A DNA stretch of 64,000 nt from Caulobacter segnis. Lineage in GTDB: Bacteria; Pseudomonadota; Alphaproteobacteria; Caulobacterales; Caulobacteraceae. The stretch lies in contig NZ_CP096040.1 in the NCBI RefSeq assembly GCF_023935105.1, positions 5,623,001 to 5,687,000 on the forward strand, written 5' to 3'. The notes beneath the pieces are model-generated. The model saw only the letters and a program-made list of their open reading frames with translations, was not told the DNA's origin and made no database searches. Positions 1 to 7,279 of this stretch are shown here, piece after piece. The first letter of the stretch is position 1. Every line of letters begins with the position of its first letter. The translations under genes were made by a program, and so were the position numbers.

Positions 1-778
1 TGGTGACCACGCCGACGTCGGCGCCGCCCGACTTGACCGAGGCGCGGTCGAACTCGCCCAGGCCGAAGAACAGCAGATAGGTCGACATCTTCGGCGAGGT
101 CGCGAACTTCACCAGGGTCTTGCCGCCGCCCAGATCCTTGGAGGACGCGATCGGCATGTTGCCCAGGGCCACCTGGCCGGTCGGGATCGTCGCCTCGACG
201 GTATAGGTGGCCTTGTAGAACGGCTCGTCCCACGAGGGGATGAAGCGGCGGGCGTCCGAGTTCTCGAACTGGGTGTAGAGCGCCCGCTTCTTGCCGGCCT
301 CGGTCTCGTAGTCGAGGGCGAACAGGCCAGCGGCCTGCTTGTAGATCTTGCCGGCATAGTCGATCGACAGGACGTACTTGCCCTTCGGAAGCGCCTTGGC
401 GAACGTGAAGGCGGCGGTCTGGGCCTCGTCGTCGACCTTCACCTTCGCGGCGCCAAACCCGGCGATCTCGGCTTTCGAGAAGGTCAGGTCGGCGGCTTGC
501 AAGGTGATGGTGCTGGTCGGCTCGACCACCTCGATGGCGATCTTCACGCGCGCCGTGAAGGTCAGCTTGTCGGCGTCGGGCGTGAAGGCCACATCATAGT
601 GCGAGGGGCGGACGTTGCGCGGCAGCTGGGTCGTCACGGTCGCGAAGGTCGCGCCCTTGGTCCCGACTTGAGCCGCGACGGCGGGCTTGGGCTTGCTCTT
701 GGCGGCCGGGGCGGCGGAAACGCTCCCGGCGGCGAACAACATCACGGCCACGGCCGCGGAGGACATAAGACGACGCAT
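1..778 (-). CDS. M1-family metallopeptidase (aminopeptidase N-like), N-terminal part
   Basis: The gene runs off the left edge; 259 N-terminal residues are visible. They begin with a signal peptide (MRRLMSSAAVAVMLFAAG, Ala-rich cleavage region near residue 22). The RPSHYDVAF segment and following beta-rich domain are typical of the N-terminal domain of M1 zinc aminopeptidases, which trim N-terminal residues from peptides. The HEXXH zinc site would lie outside the window, so catalytic competence cannot be judged. Export to the periplasm is inferred from the signal peptide. It is transcribed divergently from alkB, with 93 bp between the two starts. The family call rests on N-terminal resemblance only. 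Confidence 0.75.
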   Translation of the reverse strand, partial: MRRLMSSAAVAVMLFAAGSVSAAPAAKSKPKPAVAAQVGTKGATFATVTTQLPRNVRPSHYDVAFTPDADKLTFTARVKIAIEVVEPTSTITLQAADLTFSKAEIAGFGAAKVKVDDEAQTAAFTFAKALPKGKYVLSIDYAGKIYKQAAGLFALDYETEAGKKRALYTQFENSDARRFIPSWDEPFYKATYTVEATIPTGQVALGNMPIASSKDLGGGKTLVKFATSPKMSTYLLFFGLGEFDRASVKSGGADVGVVT

Positions 779-871
779 GTTCGGTCCTAGAATGGAAAAT
801 TCATCCGGCCCCCTCAGCCGGCGGCGCAAACCAACACCTTCCGTTCCTAAGGCGCGCGTTAAGTTTCAGTA

Positions 872-1483
872 ATGTTTCAGCCCCTGTCAGTCATTCCGGG
901 TTTCGATCTCTGGCCGGGTCTTCTGGACGCCCAGGCCCAGAAGGGCTTGCTCGAAGCGGTCCTCGCCGCCGCCGATAGCGCGCCGTTCGCGAACTACGCG
1001 ACGGCCTATGGCAAGCCGATGAGCGTGGCGATGACGGCGTTCGGCCCGCTGGGCTGGACCAGCGACGCGGCGGGATACCGCTATGCCGAACGCCATCCCG
1101 GCACGGACCAGGCCTGGCCCGCCATGCCGCCGGCGCTACTAGACCTCTGGGCCCGCCTGGGCGACCCGGAGACGCCGCCGGACTCGTGCCTGGTCAACCT
1201 CTATCGAGAGGGCGCCCGTATGGGCCTGCACCAGGATCGCGACGAGGCCGACCCGCGCTTTCCGGTGCTGTCGATCTCGCTGGGCGACACGGCGGTGTTC
1301 CGCATCGGCGGGACCAGCCGCAAGGACCCGACCCGCAGCCTGAAACTGAGCTCGGGGGATGTGTGTCGGCTTTCTGGCCCGGCGCGCCTGGCGTTCCACG
1401 GGGTGGATCGGATCGTGGCGGGCTCGTCCAGCCTGGTTCCCGGCGGCGGCAGGATCAACCTGACCCTGCGCCGCGCACGGTAG
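872..1483 (+). CDS. alkB: Alpha-ketoglutarate-dependent DNA repair dioxygenase AlkB
   Basis: 203 residues, close to the family norm. AlkB oxidatively removes methyl groups from 1-methyladenine and 3-methylcytosine using Fe(II) and 2-oxoglutarate. The iron triad is visible: H120 and D122 in LHQDRDE, and H176 in AFHGVDR. The 2-oxoglutarate arginines are R194 and R200 in RINLTLR. The N-terminal part carries the nucleotide-recognition lid with its conserved TAFGPLGW stretch. It is divergent from the M1 peptidase and ends 6 bp before the convergent metY stop. No Ada box or LexA site was identified upstream, so inducibility is unknown. Confidence 0.93.
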   Translation: MFQPLSVIPGFDLWPGLLDAQAQKGLLEAVLAAADSAPFANYATAYGKPMSVAMTAFGPLGWTSDAAGYRYAERHPGTDQAWPAMPPALLDLWARLGDPETPPDSCLVNLYREGARMGLHQDRDEADPRFPVLSISLGDTAVFRIGGTSRKDPTRSLKLSSGDVCRLSGPARLAFHGVDRIVAGSSSLVPGGGRINLTLRRAR

Positions 1484-1489
1484 ACGAGG

Positions 1490-2806
1490 CTATTCCGCCG
1501 CGACTGCCAGGCCTTTGGCGGCGGACAAGGCCTGGTCCAGATCGGCCAGGATGTCGTCGATGTGCTCCAGGCCGATCGACAGCCGGACATAGCCGTCCGA
1601 AACCCCGGTCGCCAGCTGGTCCTCGGCGCTCAGCTGCGAGTGCGTGGTCGAGGCCGGATGAATGGCCAGGCTGCGGGCGTCGCCGATATTGGCCACGTGG
1701 TAGAACAGCTTCAGCCCGTCGATGAAGCCGCGCCCCGCCTCGCGCCCGCCAGCCAGCTCGAAGCCGACCAGCCCGCCGTAGCCGCCCGACAGATAACGAT
1801 CGGCCCGCTCGCGGCGCAGGCCGTCCTGGGCCGACGGATAGATGACCTTGGTCACTTCGGGGCGGGCGGCCAGGAAGTCGGCCACGGCCCGGGCGTTCTG
1901 CGAATGGCGGGTGATCCGCAGCGGCAGGGTTTCCAGCCCTTGCAGGATCTGGAAGGCGTTGAACGGCGACAGCGCCGCGCCCAGGTCGCGCAGCAGCACC
2001 GTGCGGGCGCGCAGGATGTAGGCGATGGGGCCCAGCGGCTTGGCCGCCTCGGCCCAGACCGCGCCATGATAGCTAGGGTCGGGGGTGTTCAGAGTCGGCT
2101 GGCGCTCGGGATGGGCCGACCAGTCGAAATTGCCGCCGTCGATGATGACCCCGCCGATCGAGGTGCCATGACCGCCGATGTACTTGGTGGTCGAATAGAC
2201 GACGATCGCCGCGCCGTGCTCCAGGGGCCGGGCCAGCAGCGGGGCCGCGGTGTTGTCGACGATCAGCGGCACGCCCAGCTTGCGGCCGATCGCGGCGACC
2301 TCGGCGATCGGGAAGACGGTCAGCTTCGGATTGGGCAAGGTCTCGGCGTAATAGGCGCGGGTGCGATCGTCGGTGGCGCGGGCGAAGGCCTCCGGATCCT
2401 CGGGATCGACGAAGCGGACCTCGATCCCCTGGTCGCGCAAGGTGTTGGCGAACAGGTTCCAGGTGCCGCCGTAGAGGTCGGTCGAGCTGACGACGTTGTC
2501 GCCGGCCCGCGCCAGGTTCTGCAGGGCGAAGGCCGAGGCCGCCTGGCCCGAGGCCACGGCCAGGGCCGCGGCCCCGCCCTCCAGCGCGGCCAGGCGCTGC
2601 TCCAGGATGTCGATCGTGGGGTTGCCGATGCGGGTGTAGATGTTGCCCAGCTGGCGAAGCGCGAACAGGTCGGCGGCGTGCTCGGTGCTCTGGAACTGAT
2701 AGGACGTCGTCTGGTAGATCGGCGGCGCCACCGCGCCCGTGGCCGGATCGGCCCGCCAGCCCGCGTGCAGGGCCAGGGTCTCGGGGTGGAGCTTGCGATC
2801 GGACAT
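1490..2806 (-). CDS. metY: O-acetylhomoserine sulfhydrylase (PLP Cys/Met metabolism enzyme)
   Basis: 438 residues from the ATG at 2806, which has a good AAAGGAGA ribosome site; upstream in-frame codons lack one. It belongs to the Cys/Met metabolism PLP family. The Schiff-base lysine is K208 in STTKYIGGHGT, D184 pairs with the PLP ring nitrogen, and YTRIGNPT (57-64) contributes from the neighbouring subunit. The length and the IGGVIIDGGNFDW segment favour the OAH sulfhydrylase branch, which makes homocysteine from O-acetylhomoserine and sulfide, over cystathionine gamma-synthase. Methionine gamma-lyase cannot be fully excluded. It lies downstream of dnaA on the same strand but is separated by a terminator. 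No recognisable SAM riboswitch was found in its short leader. Confidence 0.85.
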   Translation of the reverse strand: MSDRKLHPETLALHAGWRADPATGAVAPPIYQTTSYQFQSTEHAADLFALRQLGNIYTRIGNPTIDILEQRLAALEGGAAALAVASGQAASAFALQNLARAGDNVVSSTDLYGGTWNLFANTLRDQGIEVRFVDPEDPEAFARATDDRTRAYYAETLPNPKLTVFPIAEVAAIGRKLGVPLIVDNTAAPLLARPLEHGAAIVVYSTTKYIGGHGTSIGGVIIDGGNFDWSAHPERQPTLNTPDPSYHGAVWAEAAKPLGPIAYILRARTVLLRDLGAALSPFNAFQILQGLETLPLRITRHSQNARAVADFLAARPEVTKVIYPSAQDGLRRERADRYLSGGYGGLVGFELAGGREAGRGFIDGLKLFYHVANIGDARSLAIHPASTTHSQLSAEDQLATGVSDGYVRLSIGLEHIDDILADLDQALSAAKGLAVAAE

Positions 2807-2913
2807 CAGGGGTCTCCTTTGAACGGCTGGCCGAACCCTAGCCTCGACCTTACGTCCCGGCGCGCGCGATAATCTCGTCCAGCGGGCAGAAAACCTCATG
2901 CGGGAGCCGCAAC

Positions 2914-2942
2914 GAAAAAGGCCGCCCCTTCGGAGCGGCCCT
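2914..2942 (-). terminator. Intrinsic terminator after dnaA
   Basis: On the minus strand, a GCGGCC...GGCCGC stem (arms 2935-2940 and 2920-2925) is followed by a TTTTT run. It begins about 45 bp past the dnaA stop and separates dnaA from metY. Confidence 0.8.
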
Positions 2943-2987
2943 TCCCGTTGGAAACTCGCGGAAACCGGTGTCCCGGCCGCCCCTGGA

Positions 2988-4460
2988 TCAGCCGCGCAGC
3001 TTGCGGGTGATCACTTCCAGGTCATGGCTCAGGGCGTTGTCCTCGGCGCGCAGCGCCTCGATGCGACGCACGGCGTGCAGGACGGTGGTGTGGTCACGGC
3101 CCCCGAAGCGACGGCCAATGTCCGGCAGCGACCGGGTGGTCAGCTGCTTGGCCAGCCACATGGCCGCCTGGCGCGGACGGGCGATGGCGCGGTTACGGCG
3201 CTCGCTGAGCAGGTCGGCCTGCTTCATGCCGTAGTGGTCGGCGGTGGCCTTCTGGATGTCGTCGATGGTGATGCGCTTCTCGCCCGTCCGCAGGTGCGGA
3301 CGCAGGATCGCCTGCACCTCGTCCAGGGTCAGGCGCGACAGGCCCTCGCCGGCGCGGGCCGACAGGGTGTTCAGCGCGCCTTCCAGCTCGCGGACGCTGT
3401 CGGTGAAACGATCGGCCAGGAACTGCAGCACGTCCGGACGCATGGTCGGGTCGAAGCCCTGGGCGCCCGACAAGGTCTGGATCTTGCGCTCCAGGATGCC
3501 CAGGCGCAGCGAGCGGTCGGCCGGCTCCAGGCCGCAGACCAGGCCCGCCGACAGGTGCGAGCGCAGGTGCGGGTCCATCTCGGTCATGGCCGACGGCGGA
3601 CGGTCCGCCGAGAACACGACGCGGCCGCCTTCGCCCACGAGGGCGGTCAGGGTGTGGAACAGCTCCTCCTGGGTCGACTGCTTGCCCGCGATGAAGTGGA
3701 CGTCGTCGATGATCAGCAGGTCGGCCGCGCGCAGCTCTTCCTTGAAGGCCGCCGTCTGGCGATCCATCAGGGCGCGCACGAAGGTCGACAGGAAGCGCTC
3801 GGCGGTCAGGTAGACCACGCGCTTTTCAGGCGCGTTGCGCATGGCTTCCCAGGCCAGGGCGTTCAGTAGGTGGGTCTTGCCGAAGCCGTAGGGGCCATGG
3901 AACAGCACGGGATTGAAGTGGCCGTCGGCCCAGTTGGCGATCCGGCGCGCCACGGCGTGGGCGAACTCGTTGGCCGGACCCGGGACGAAGGTCTCGAAGG
4001 TGAAGCGTTCCTGCAGGCCTTGGGTGCGGGGCGACTTCGCGCTCGGGGCCACGATGGCCGGCGCGTCGGTCGACACGGGCAGGACGATCTCGATCGGCTC
4101 GGCCGACGAGGCTTTCGGAGCGGCCTCGACATAGACGCCCGTCGAGGCTTCGAATTCCAGGCGCGACTTCAGGTCGATGCGACGACCGGTCGCGTCATTG
4201 GCGGCCCACAGCTCGCCGATGCGACGCCAGGCGCTGCGACGGATCCAATCGCGGGCGATGCCGGTCGGCGTAACCAGGACGACATCGCCGGTCGCGGCCT
4301 CGCGCAGCATCGCCGGCGCGATCCATGATCCGAACGCCGCGTCGCCCAGTTCGCGTTTCAGGGCCACGGTCACCTTCGACCACACGCCCGCCGCCGGCTC
4401 GCAAGCCGTCGCGATCGCTGCCGGAAAGTCCTGGCTGGCCACCCCACCCTTCATCGTCAT
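2988..4460 (-). CDS. dnaA: Chromosomal replication initiator DnaA
   Basis: 490 residues from the ATG at 4460 (MTMKGGVASQ), the length and start of the Caulobacter protein. DnaA-ATP binds DnaA boxes and unwinds the origin. Domain I is at about 1-100, followed by a variable linker. The AAA+ core has Walker A GPYGFGKTH at 189-197, Walker B LLIIDD at 248-253 and the sensor II arginine R357 in VRELEGAL. In Caulobacter, R357 is the residue whose mutation blocks ATP hydrolysis. Domain IV ends with the DnaA signature GGRDHTTVLHAVRRIE at 453-468. A second in-frame ATG occurs two codons downstream. A sigma-70 promoter lies at 4626-4653, giving a leader of roughly 155-160 nt. The gene is downstream of rpsT, with a terminator between them. 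Confidence 0.98.
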   Translation of the reverse strand: MTMKGGVASQDFPAAIATACEPAAGVWSKVTVALKRELGDAAFGSWIAPAMLREAATGDVVLVTPTGIARDWIRRSAWRRIGELWAANDATGRRIDLKSRLEFEASTGVYVEAAPKASSAEPIEIVLPVSTDAPAIVAPSAKSPRTQGLQERFTFETFVPGPANEFAHAVARRIANWADGHFNPVLFHGPYGFGKTHLLNALAWEAMRNAPEKRVVYLTAERFLSTFVRALMDRQTAAFKEELRAADLLIIDDVHFIAGKQSTQEELFHTLTALVGEGGRVVFSADRPPSAMTEMDPHLRSHLSAGLVCGLEPADRSLRLGILERKIQTLSGAQGFDPTMRPDVLQFLADRFTDSVRELEGALNTLSARAGEGLSRLTLDEVQAILRPHLRTGEKRITIDDIQKATADHYGMKQADLLSERRNRAIARPRQAAMWLAKQLTTRSLPDIGRRFGGRDHTTVLHAVRRIEALRAEDNALSHDLEVITRKLRG

Positions 4461-4625
4461 TCGTCCACCGCCTCGCACAAAAACAACCGCCGCAACCCAC
4501 ATCAGCCGCCCGCCCCCCATGGCGTACGGCCGGTCTTCTCAACGCACACAGGTTCTTACCCGGCGAACACGTTCGGTCCGCCGCCGCCTTGTTTTTTCCA
4601 AGACTGGAGAAGCGCTGAGACGCTT

Positions 4626-4653
4626 AAACTAGCCAGCGGCGGGGGCCGGTCAA
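4626..4653 (-). promoter_or_regulatory. dnaA promoter (Caulobacter housekeeping type)
   Basis: On the minus strand, TTGACC (4648-4653) is followed after 14 bp by GCTAGTTT (4626-4633). This closely fits the Caulobacter housekeeping consensus TTGACGS, then 10-14 bp, then GCTANAWC. Transcription would start near 4618, leaving a leader of about 155-160 nt. A CcrM methylation site (GACTC, 4689-4693) lies about 35 bp upstream. In C. crescentus, GANTC methylation and a long 5' UTR both regulate dnaA. Confidence 0.75.
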
Positions 4654-4785
4654 ACGGAAAACTTGCGTCCGATCGCGGATATTTCTGTTGACTCGCGAGA
4701 GCCCCTCGCCCCGCAAGGGAATAGTAAAGCCAAGCGTTCAGATCACAGATTGCAACGGCAGGAACAGAACGTTGGATTCAAAGCA

Positions 4786-4815
4786 AAAGCCGGCCAGGCG
4801 AACCTGACCGGCTTT
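4786..4815 (-). terminator. Intrinsic terminator after rpsT
   Basis: Arms AAAGCCGG (4786-4793) and CCGGCTTT (4808-4815) pair perfectly. An inner CAGG/CCTG stem and a short loop complete the hairpin, flanked by A/T-rich ends. It lies about 50 bp past the rpsT stop and insulates the dnaA promoter from rpsT readthrough. Confidence 0.8.
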
Positions 4816-4835
4816 CGTAAATACTTGAATTCATT

Positions 4836-4854
4836 GGACGAACGACGTTCGTCC
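4836..4854. repeat. Perfect palindrome with ACGAACGACGTTC core
   Basis: GGACGAACG and CGTTCGTCC flank a single central A, a perfect 9-bp dyad starting 10 bp past the rpsT stop. GAATTC occurs on both sides (4827-4832 and 4855-4860). It could be an RNA hairpin or a protein-binding site. The 13-bp core recurs at 23126 and 28853. Confidence 0.6.
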
Positions 4855-4864
4855 GAATTCTGGA

Positions 4865-5140
4865 CTAGGCGGCGGCCTTATCCAGCTTCTTCAGACGAGC
4901 GGCCAGACGCGACACTTTCCGCGAGCCCGTGTTCGGATGAACAACGCCCTTCGAAACCGCGCGCATCAGCTCCGACTGAGCTTCCACGAAGGCGGCCTTG
5001 GCGACGGCCACGTCGCCCTTGGCGATGGCGTCTTCGAACTTGCGCAGGAAGGTGCGCACGCGCGAGCGGCGGGCGGTGTTGACTTCGGTGCGGCGAGCGA
5101 TCTTGCGGATCGCTTTCTTGGCGCCGGGATTATTGGCCAT
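4865..5140 (-). CDS. rpsT: 30S ribosomal protein S20
   Basis: 91 residues starting MANNPGAKKAIRK at 5140; an in-frame start 15 bp upstream is unlikely. S20 is a basic helical-bundle primary binder of the 16S rRNA 5' domain. The Lys/Arg-rich N-terminal helix, the TFLRKFEDAI region and the GVVHPNTGSRKVSRL C-terminal helix are typical. A sigma-70-like promoter sits at 5204-5232 and an intrinsic terminator at 4786-4815. The rpsT-dnaA pairing is conserved in many alphaproteobacteria. Confidence 0.97.
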   Translation of the reverse strand: MANNPGAKKAIRKIARRTEVNTARRSRVRTFLRKFEDAIAKGDVAVAKAAFVEAQSELMRAVSKGVVHPNTGSRKVSRLAARLKKLDKAAA

Positions 5141-5203
5141 AGGTCGGACCTTCAAACGGACAGCCGCGCGGGCGGCCGCGAAGCAGGGAAAATAGAGCGC
5201 GCG

Positions 5204-5232
5204 GATATACGGGAAGCGCTCGCCGGGGTCAA
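5204..5232 (-). promoter_or_regulatory. rpsT promoter
   Basis: On the minus strand, TTGACC (5227-5232) and TATATC (5204-5209) are separated by exactly 17 bp, a near-consensus sigma-70 promoter about 65 bp upstream of the rpsT start. Confidence 0.7.
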
Positions 5233-5275
5233 CGGTCCACAGGCATGAATCCTGCGGCCATTTTGGCGCAATCGA

Positions 5276-6076
5276 TTATTGGCCCCGGAATGCCGGCTTA
5301 CGTTTCTCGACGAAGGCCGCCATGCCCTCCTTCTGGTCCTCGAACGCGAACAGCGAGTGGAACAGGCGCCGCTCCAGAGCGACCCCCGTCGTCAGCGTCG
5401 TCTCGTAGGCGGCCTCGACCAGTTCCTTGTTCATGGCCACGGCCAGGGGCGACTGGCCGGCGATCTTGGCGGCCACGGCCAGGACCTCGTCGACCAGGCT
5501 GTCGGCCGGGAAGATCCGCGACACCAGGCCCGAGCGCTCGGCCTCGGCGGCGTCCATCATCCGGCCGGTCAGGATCATGTCCATGGCCTTGGACTTGCCG
5601 ACGAAGCGGGTCAGGCGCTGGGTGCCGCCGATGCCGGGCGCGACGCCCAGATTGATCTCGGGCTGGCCGAACTTGGCGGTGTCGGCGGCCAGGATGAAGT
5701 CGCACATCATCGCCAGTTCGCAGCCGCCGCCCAGGGCGTAGCCGGAAACGGCGGCGATGATCGGCTTGCGACACTGCTCGATCGCCCGCGCCCCGGCGGT
5801 GAAGAAGTCGGCCTTGAACATCTGGGCGTAGGTCTTGTCCGACATCTCCTTGATGTCGGCGCCGGCCGCGAAGGCCTTGGTCGAACCGGTCAGCACGATA
5901 CAGCCCACCGCGTCGTCGGCCTCGGCGATCGCCAGCGCCTGGGCCAGCTCGCCCAGCAGTTGGGTGTTCAGGGCGTTCAGGGCCTCGGGCCGGTTCAGGC
6001 GGATCAGCGTCACGCCCGGCGCGCTCTCGGGGGCTTCGACGATCAGGGTCTGGTAGTCGGCCGGCTGTTGAGCCAT
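5276..6076 (-). CDS. Enoyl-CoA hydratase
   Basis: 266 residues, a typical crotonase. It hydrates trans-2-enoyl-CoA to 3-hydroxyacyl-CoA in beta-oxidation. The oxyanion-hole segments AFAAGADIKEM (about 68-78) and SGYALGGGCELAM (about 115-127) are present. The catalytic glutamates are E123-like in GGCELA and one in NQPEINLGVAPG form. The ATG at 6076 has an AGGAGA site 8 bp upstream. It lies upstream of rpsT on the same strand, but rpsT has its own promoter. The exact acyl chain preference cannot be read from sequence. Confidence 0.92.
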   Translation of the reverse strand: MAQQPADYQTLIVEAPESAPGVTLIRLNRPEALNALNTQLLGELAQALAIAEADDAVGCIVLTGSTKAFAAGADIKEMSDKTYAQMFKADFFTAGARAIEQCRKPIIAAVSGYALGGGCELAMMCDFILAADTAKFGQPEINLGVAPGIGGTQRLTRFVGKSKAMDMILTGRMMDAAEAERSGLVSRIFPADSLVDEVLAVAAKIAGQSPLAVAMNKELVEAAYETTLTTGVALERRLFHSLFAFEDQKEGMAAFVEKRKPAFRGQ

Positions 6077-6143
6077 GGGGCGGTCTCCTGCTTGAGCCCG
6101 TCTTTATAGAGGGGCCGACGGCCTTGGGCAGCCCTACCCTGCG

Positions 6144-7172
6144 TCAGGCCGAGGCGCGCTCGACCAGATGATGGGCCTCGAGCACGTCCATGGGCGCGAC
6201 CTCCCCCGGCGGACGGCGCAAGGCGTCCAGCAACAGGTCCAGGGCCCGGCCGGTCATCCGGTCGATGGGCTGGCGCACCGTGGTCAGGGGCGGCCAAACG
6301 CGCGTGGCAAGGAGCGTGTCGTCGAAGCCAGCCACCGCCAGGTCGCGCGGCAGGCTCAGGCCTCGCCGATGCGCGCACCACAACGCCGCGGCCGCCATGT
6401 CGTCATTGGCCGCGACGATGGCGTCGGGCGGCGCGGGCAAGGCCAGCAGCCGTTCGGCGGCGGCCAGACCGGATTCGAAGGTGAACCGGCCTTCGATGAC
6501 CCGTTCGTCGGGCAGGGTCAGGCCGTGCGCCGCCAGGGCGTCGCGACAACCCGCCAGCCGGTCGAGACTGTCGGAGTGGTCGGCCGGTCCCGCGATGACG
6601 CCGATGCGCCGCCGGCCTTTGGCGATCAGCAGTTCGACGACGGCGCGCGAGGCGGCGCGGTTGTCGATGCGAACCGTGAACATGTCGGGCAGCGGCGCGG
6701 CCGTGGCGATGGCGGCGGTCGCCAGGCCCAGAGCCAGGAATTCCGGCGAACCGCTCAGGGCCAGCTCGAACGGCGGCAGCACCAGCAAGGCGTCGGCGCC
6801 CGACGCCTGCAGCGCGCGCGCTGTCGCCAGGGCGTGCTCCGGCCCGTCCGCCTTGCGGGCCATCAGCTGCAGACCGCGCTCGGCGGTGGCCACGGCGGCG
6901 GCGGCCAGCACGCCGTCGATGAACATGCTGTCGACGCCCGCATACAGCAGGCCGATGCGGGCCGGCGTCGCCCCGACCAGGCGCCGGGCGGCCGAGTTGG
7001 GCACGTAGCCCAGGGACGCGATGGCGGCCAGCACGCGCTCGCGGGTCTCGCGGCTGAACTTGCCGGTGTTGTTGAAGACGTTGGACACCGTCATGGCCGA
7101 GACGCCGGCCTGTGCGGCCACCGCCTTGATCGTGACGCGGGCGGTCTCGCGGGACCGTCGGGAGCGCTGCAT
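6144..7172 (-). CDS. LacI-family transcriptional regulator
   Basis: 342 residues from the ATG at 7172, the usual family length; the longer open frame adds 34 unlikely residues. The N-terminal helix-turn-helix reads VTIKAVAAQAGVSAMTVSNV, with the hinge helix in SAARRLVG. A periplasmic-binding-protein-like sugar sensor domain follows (about 70-340). The ligand is unknown and no sugar operon adjoins it. A CpG-centred palindrome at 7198-7209, just upstream, is a candidate operator. The gene is divergent from an acyltransferase, which may be its target. Confidence 0.9.
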   Translation of the reverse strand: MQRSRRSRETARVTIKAVAAQAGVSAMTVSNVFNNTGKFSRETRERVLAAIASLGYVPNSAARRLVGATPARIGLLYAGVDSMFIDGVLAAAAVATAERGLQLMARKADGPEHALATARALQASGADALLVLPPFELALSGSPEFLALGLATAAIATAAPLPDMFTVRIDNRAASRAVVELLIAKGRRRIGVIAGPADHSDSLDRLAGCRDALAAHGLTLPDERVIEGRFTFESGLAAAERLLALPAPPDAIVAANDDMAAAALWCAHRRGLSLPRDLAVAGFDDTLLATRVWPPLTTVRQPIDRMTGRALDLLLDALRRPPGEVAPMDVLEAHHLVERASA

Positions 7173-7197
7173 CCTGGGTTTCCGAAGCCTATTGCGA

Positions 7198-7209
7198 TTT
7201 AACGATAAA
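7198..7209. promoter_or_regulatory. Candidate LacI-family operator
   Basis: TTTAACGATAAA is an imperfect palindrome centred on CG, the usual LacI-family operator architecture. It lies 26 bp upstream of the lacI start, in the divergent gap to the acyltransferase. Binding is inferred from position and form only. Confidence 0.35.
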
Positions 7210-7279
7210 CCTCGCAACCCTGCCACGCGATCTGATTTGGTCGCCAAGCATGATCTGGGTTGGGGAGCCCGCACTTCGC

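Larger units (their letters stand above)
4461..4864 (-). other. 404-bp dnaA upstream region without a gene
   Basis: This gap between rpsT and dnaA holds, from dnaA outward: the untranslated leader (4461 to about 4618), the promoter (4626-4653), a GANTC site at 4689-4693 and a second at 4775-4779 (GATTC). The rpsT terminator (4786-4815) and a strong palindrome (4836-4854) follow. I saw no perfect TTATCCACA DnaA box and no convincing small ORF. Confidence 0.7.

Noticed and set aside
1562..2872. Long antisense frames over metY, dnaA, coaBC, mnmG and rho
   Set aside because: They are GC-skew shadows in a GC-rich genome, rich in Arg/Gly/Gln/Val, without recognisable domains, and overlap well-supported genes completely.
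2807..2913. Possible SAM riboswitch upstream of metY
   Set aside because: The leader is short and lacks the conserved SAM-II or SAM-I cores I looked for; it mainly holds the dnaA terminator and a weak promoter.
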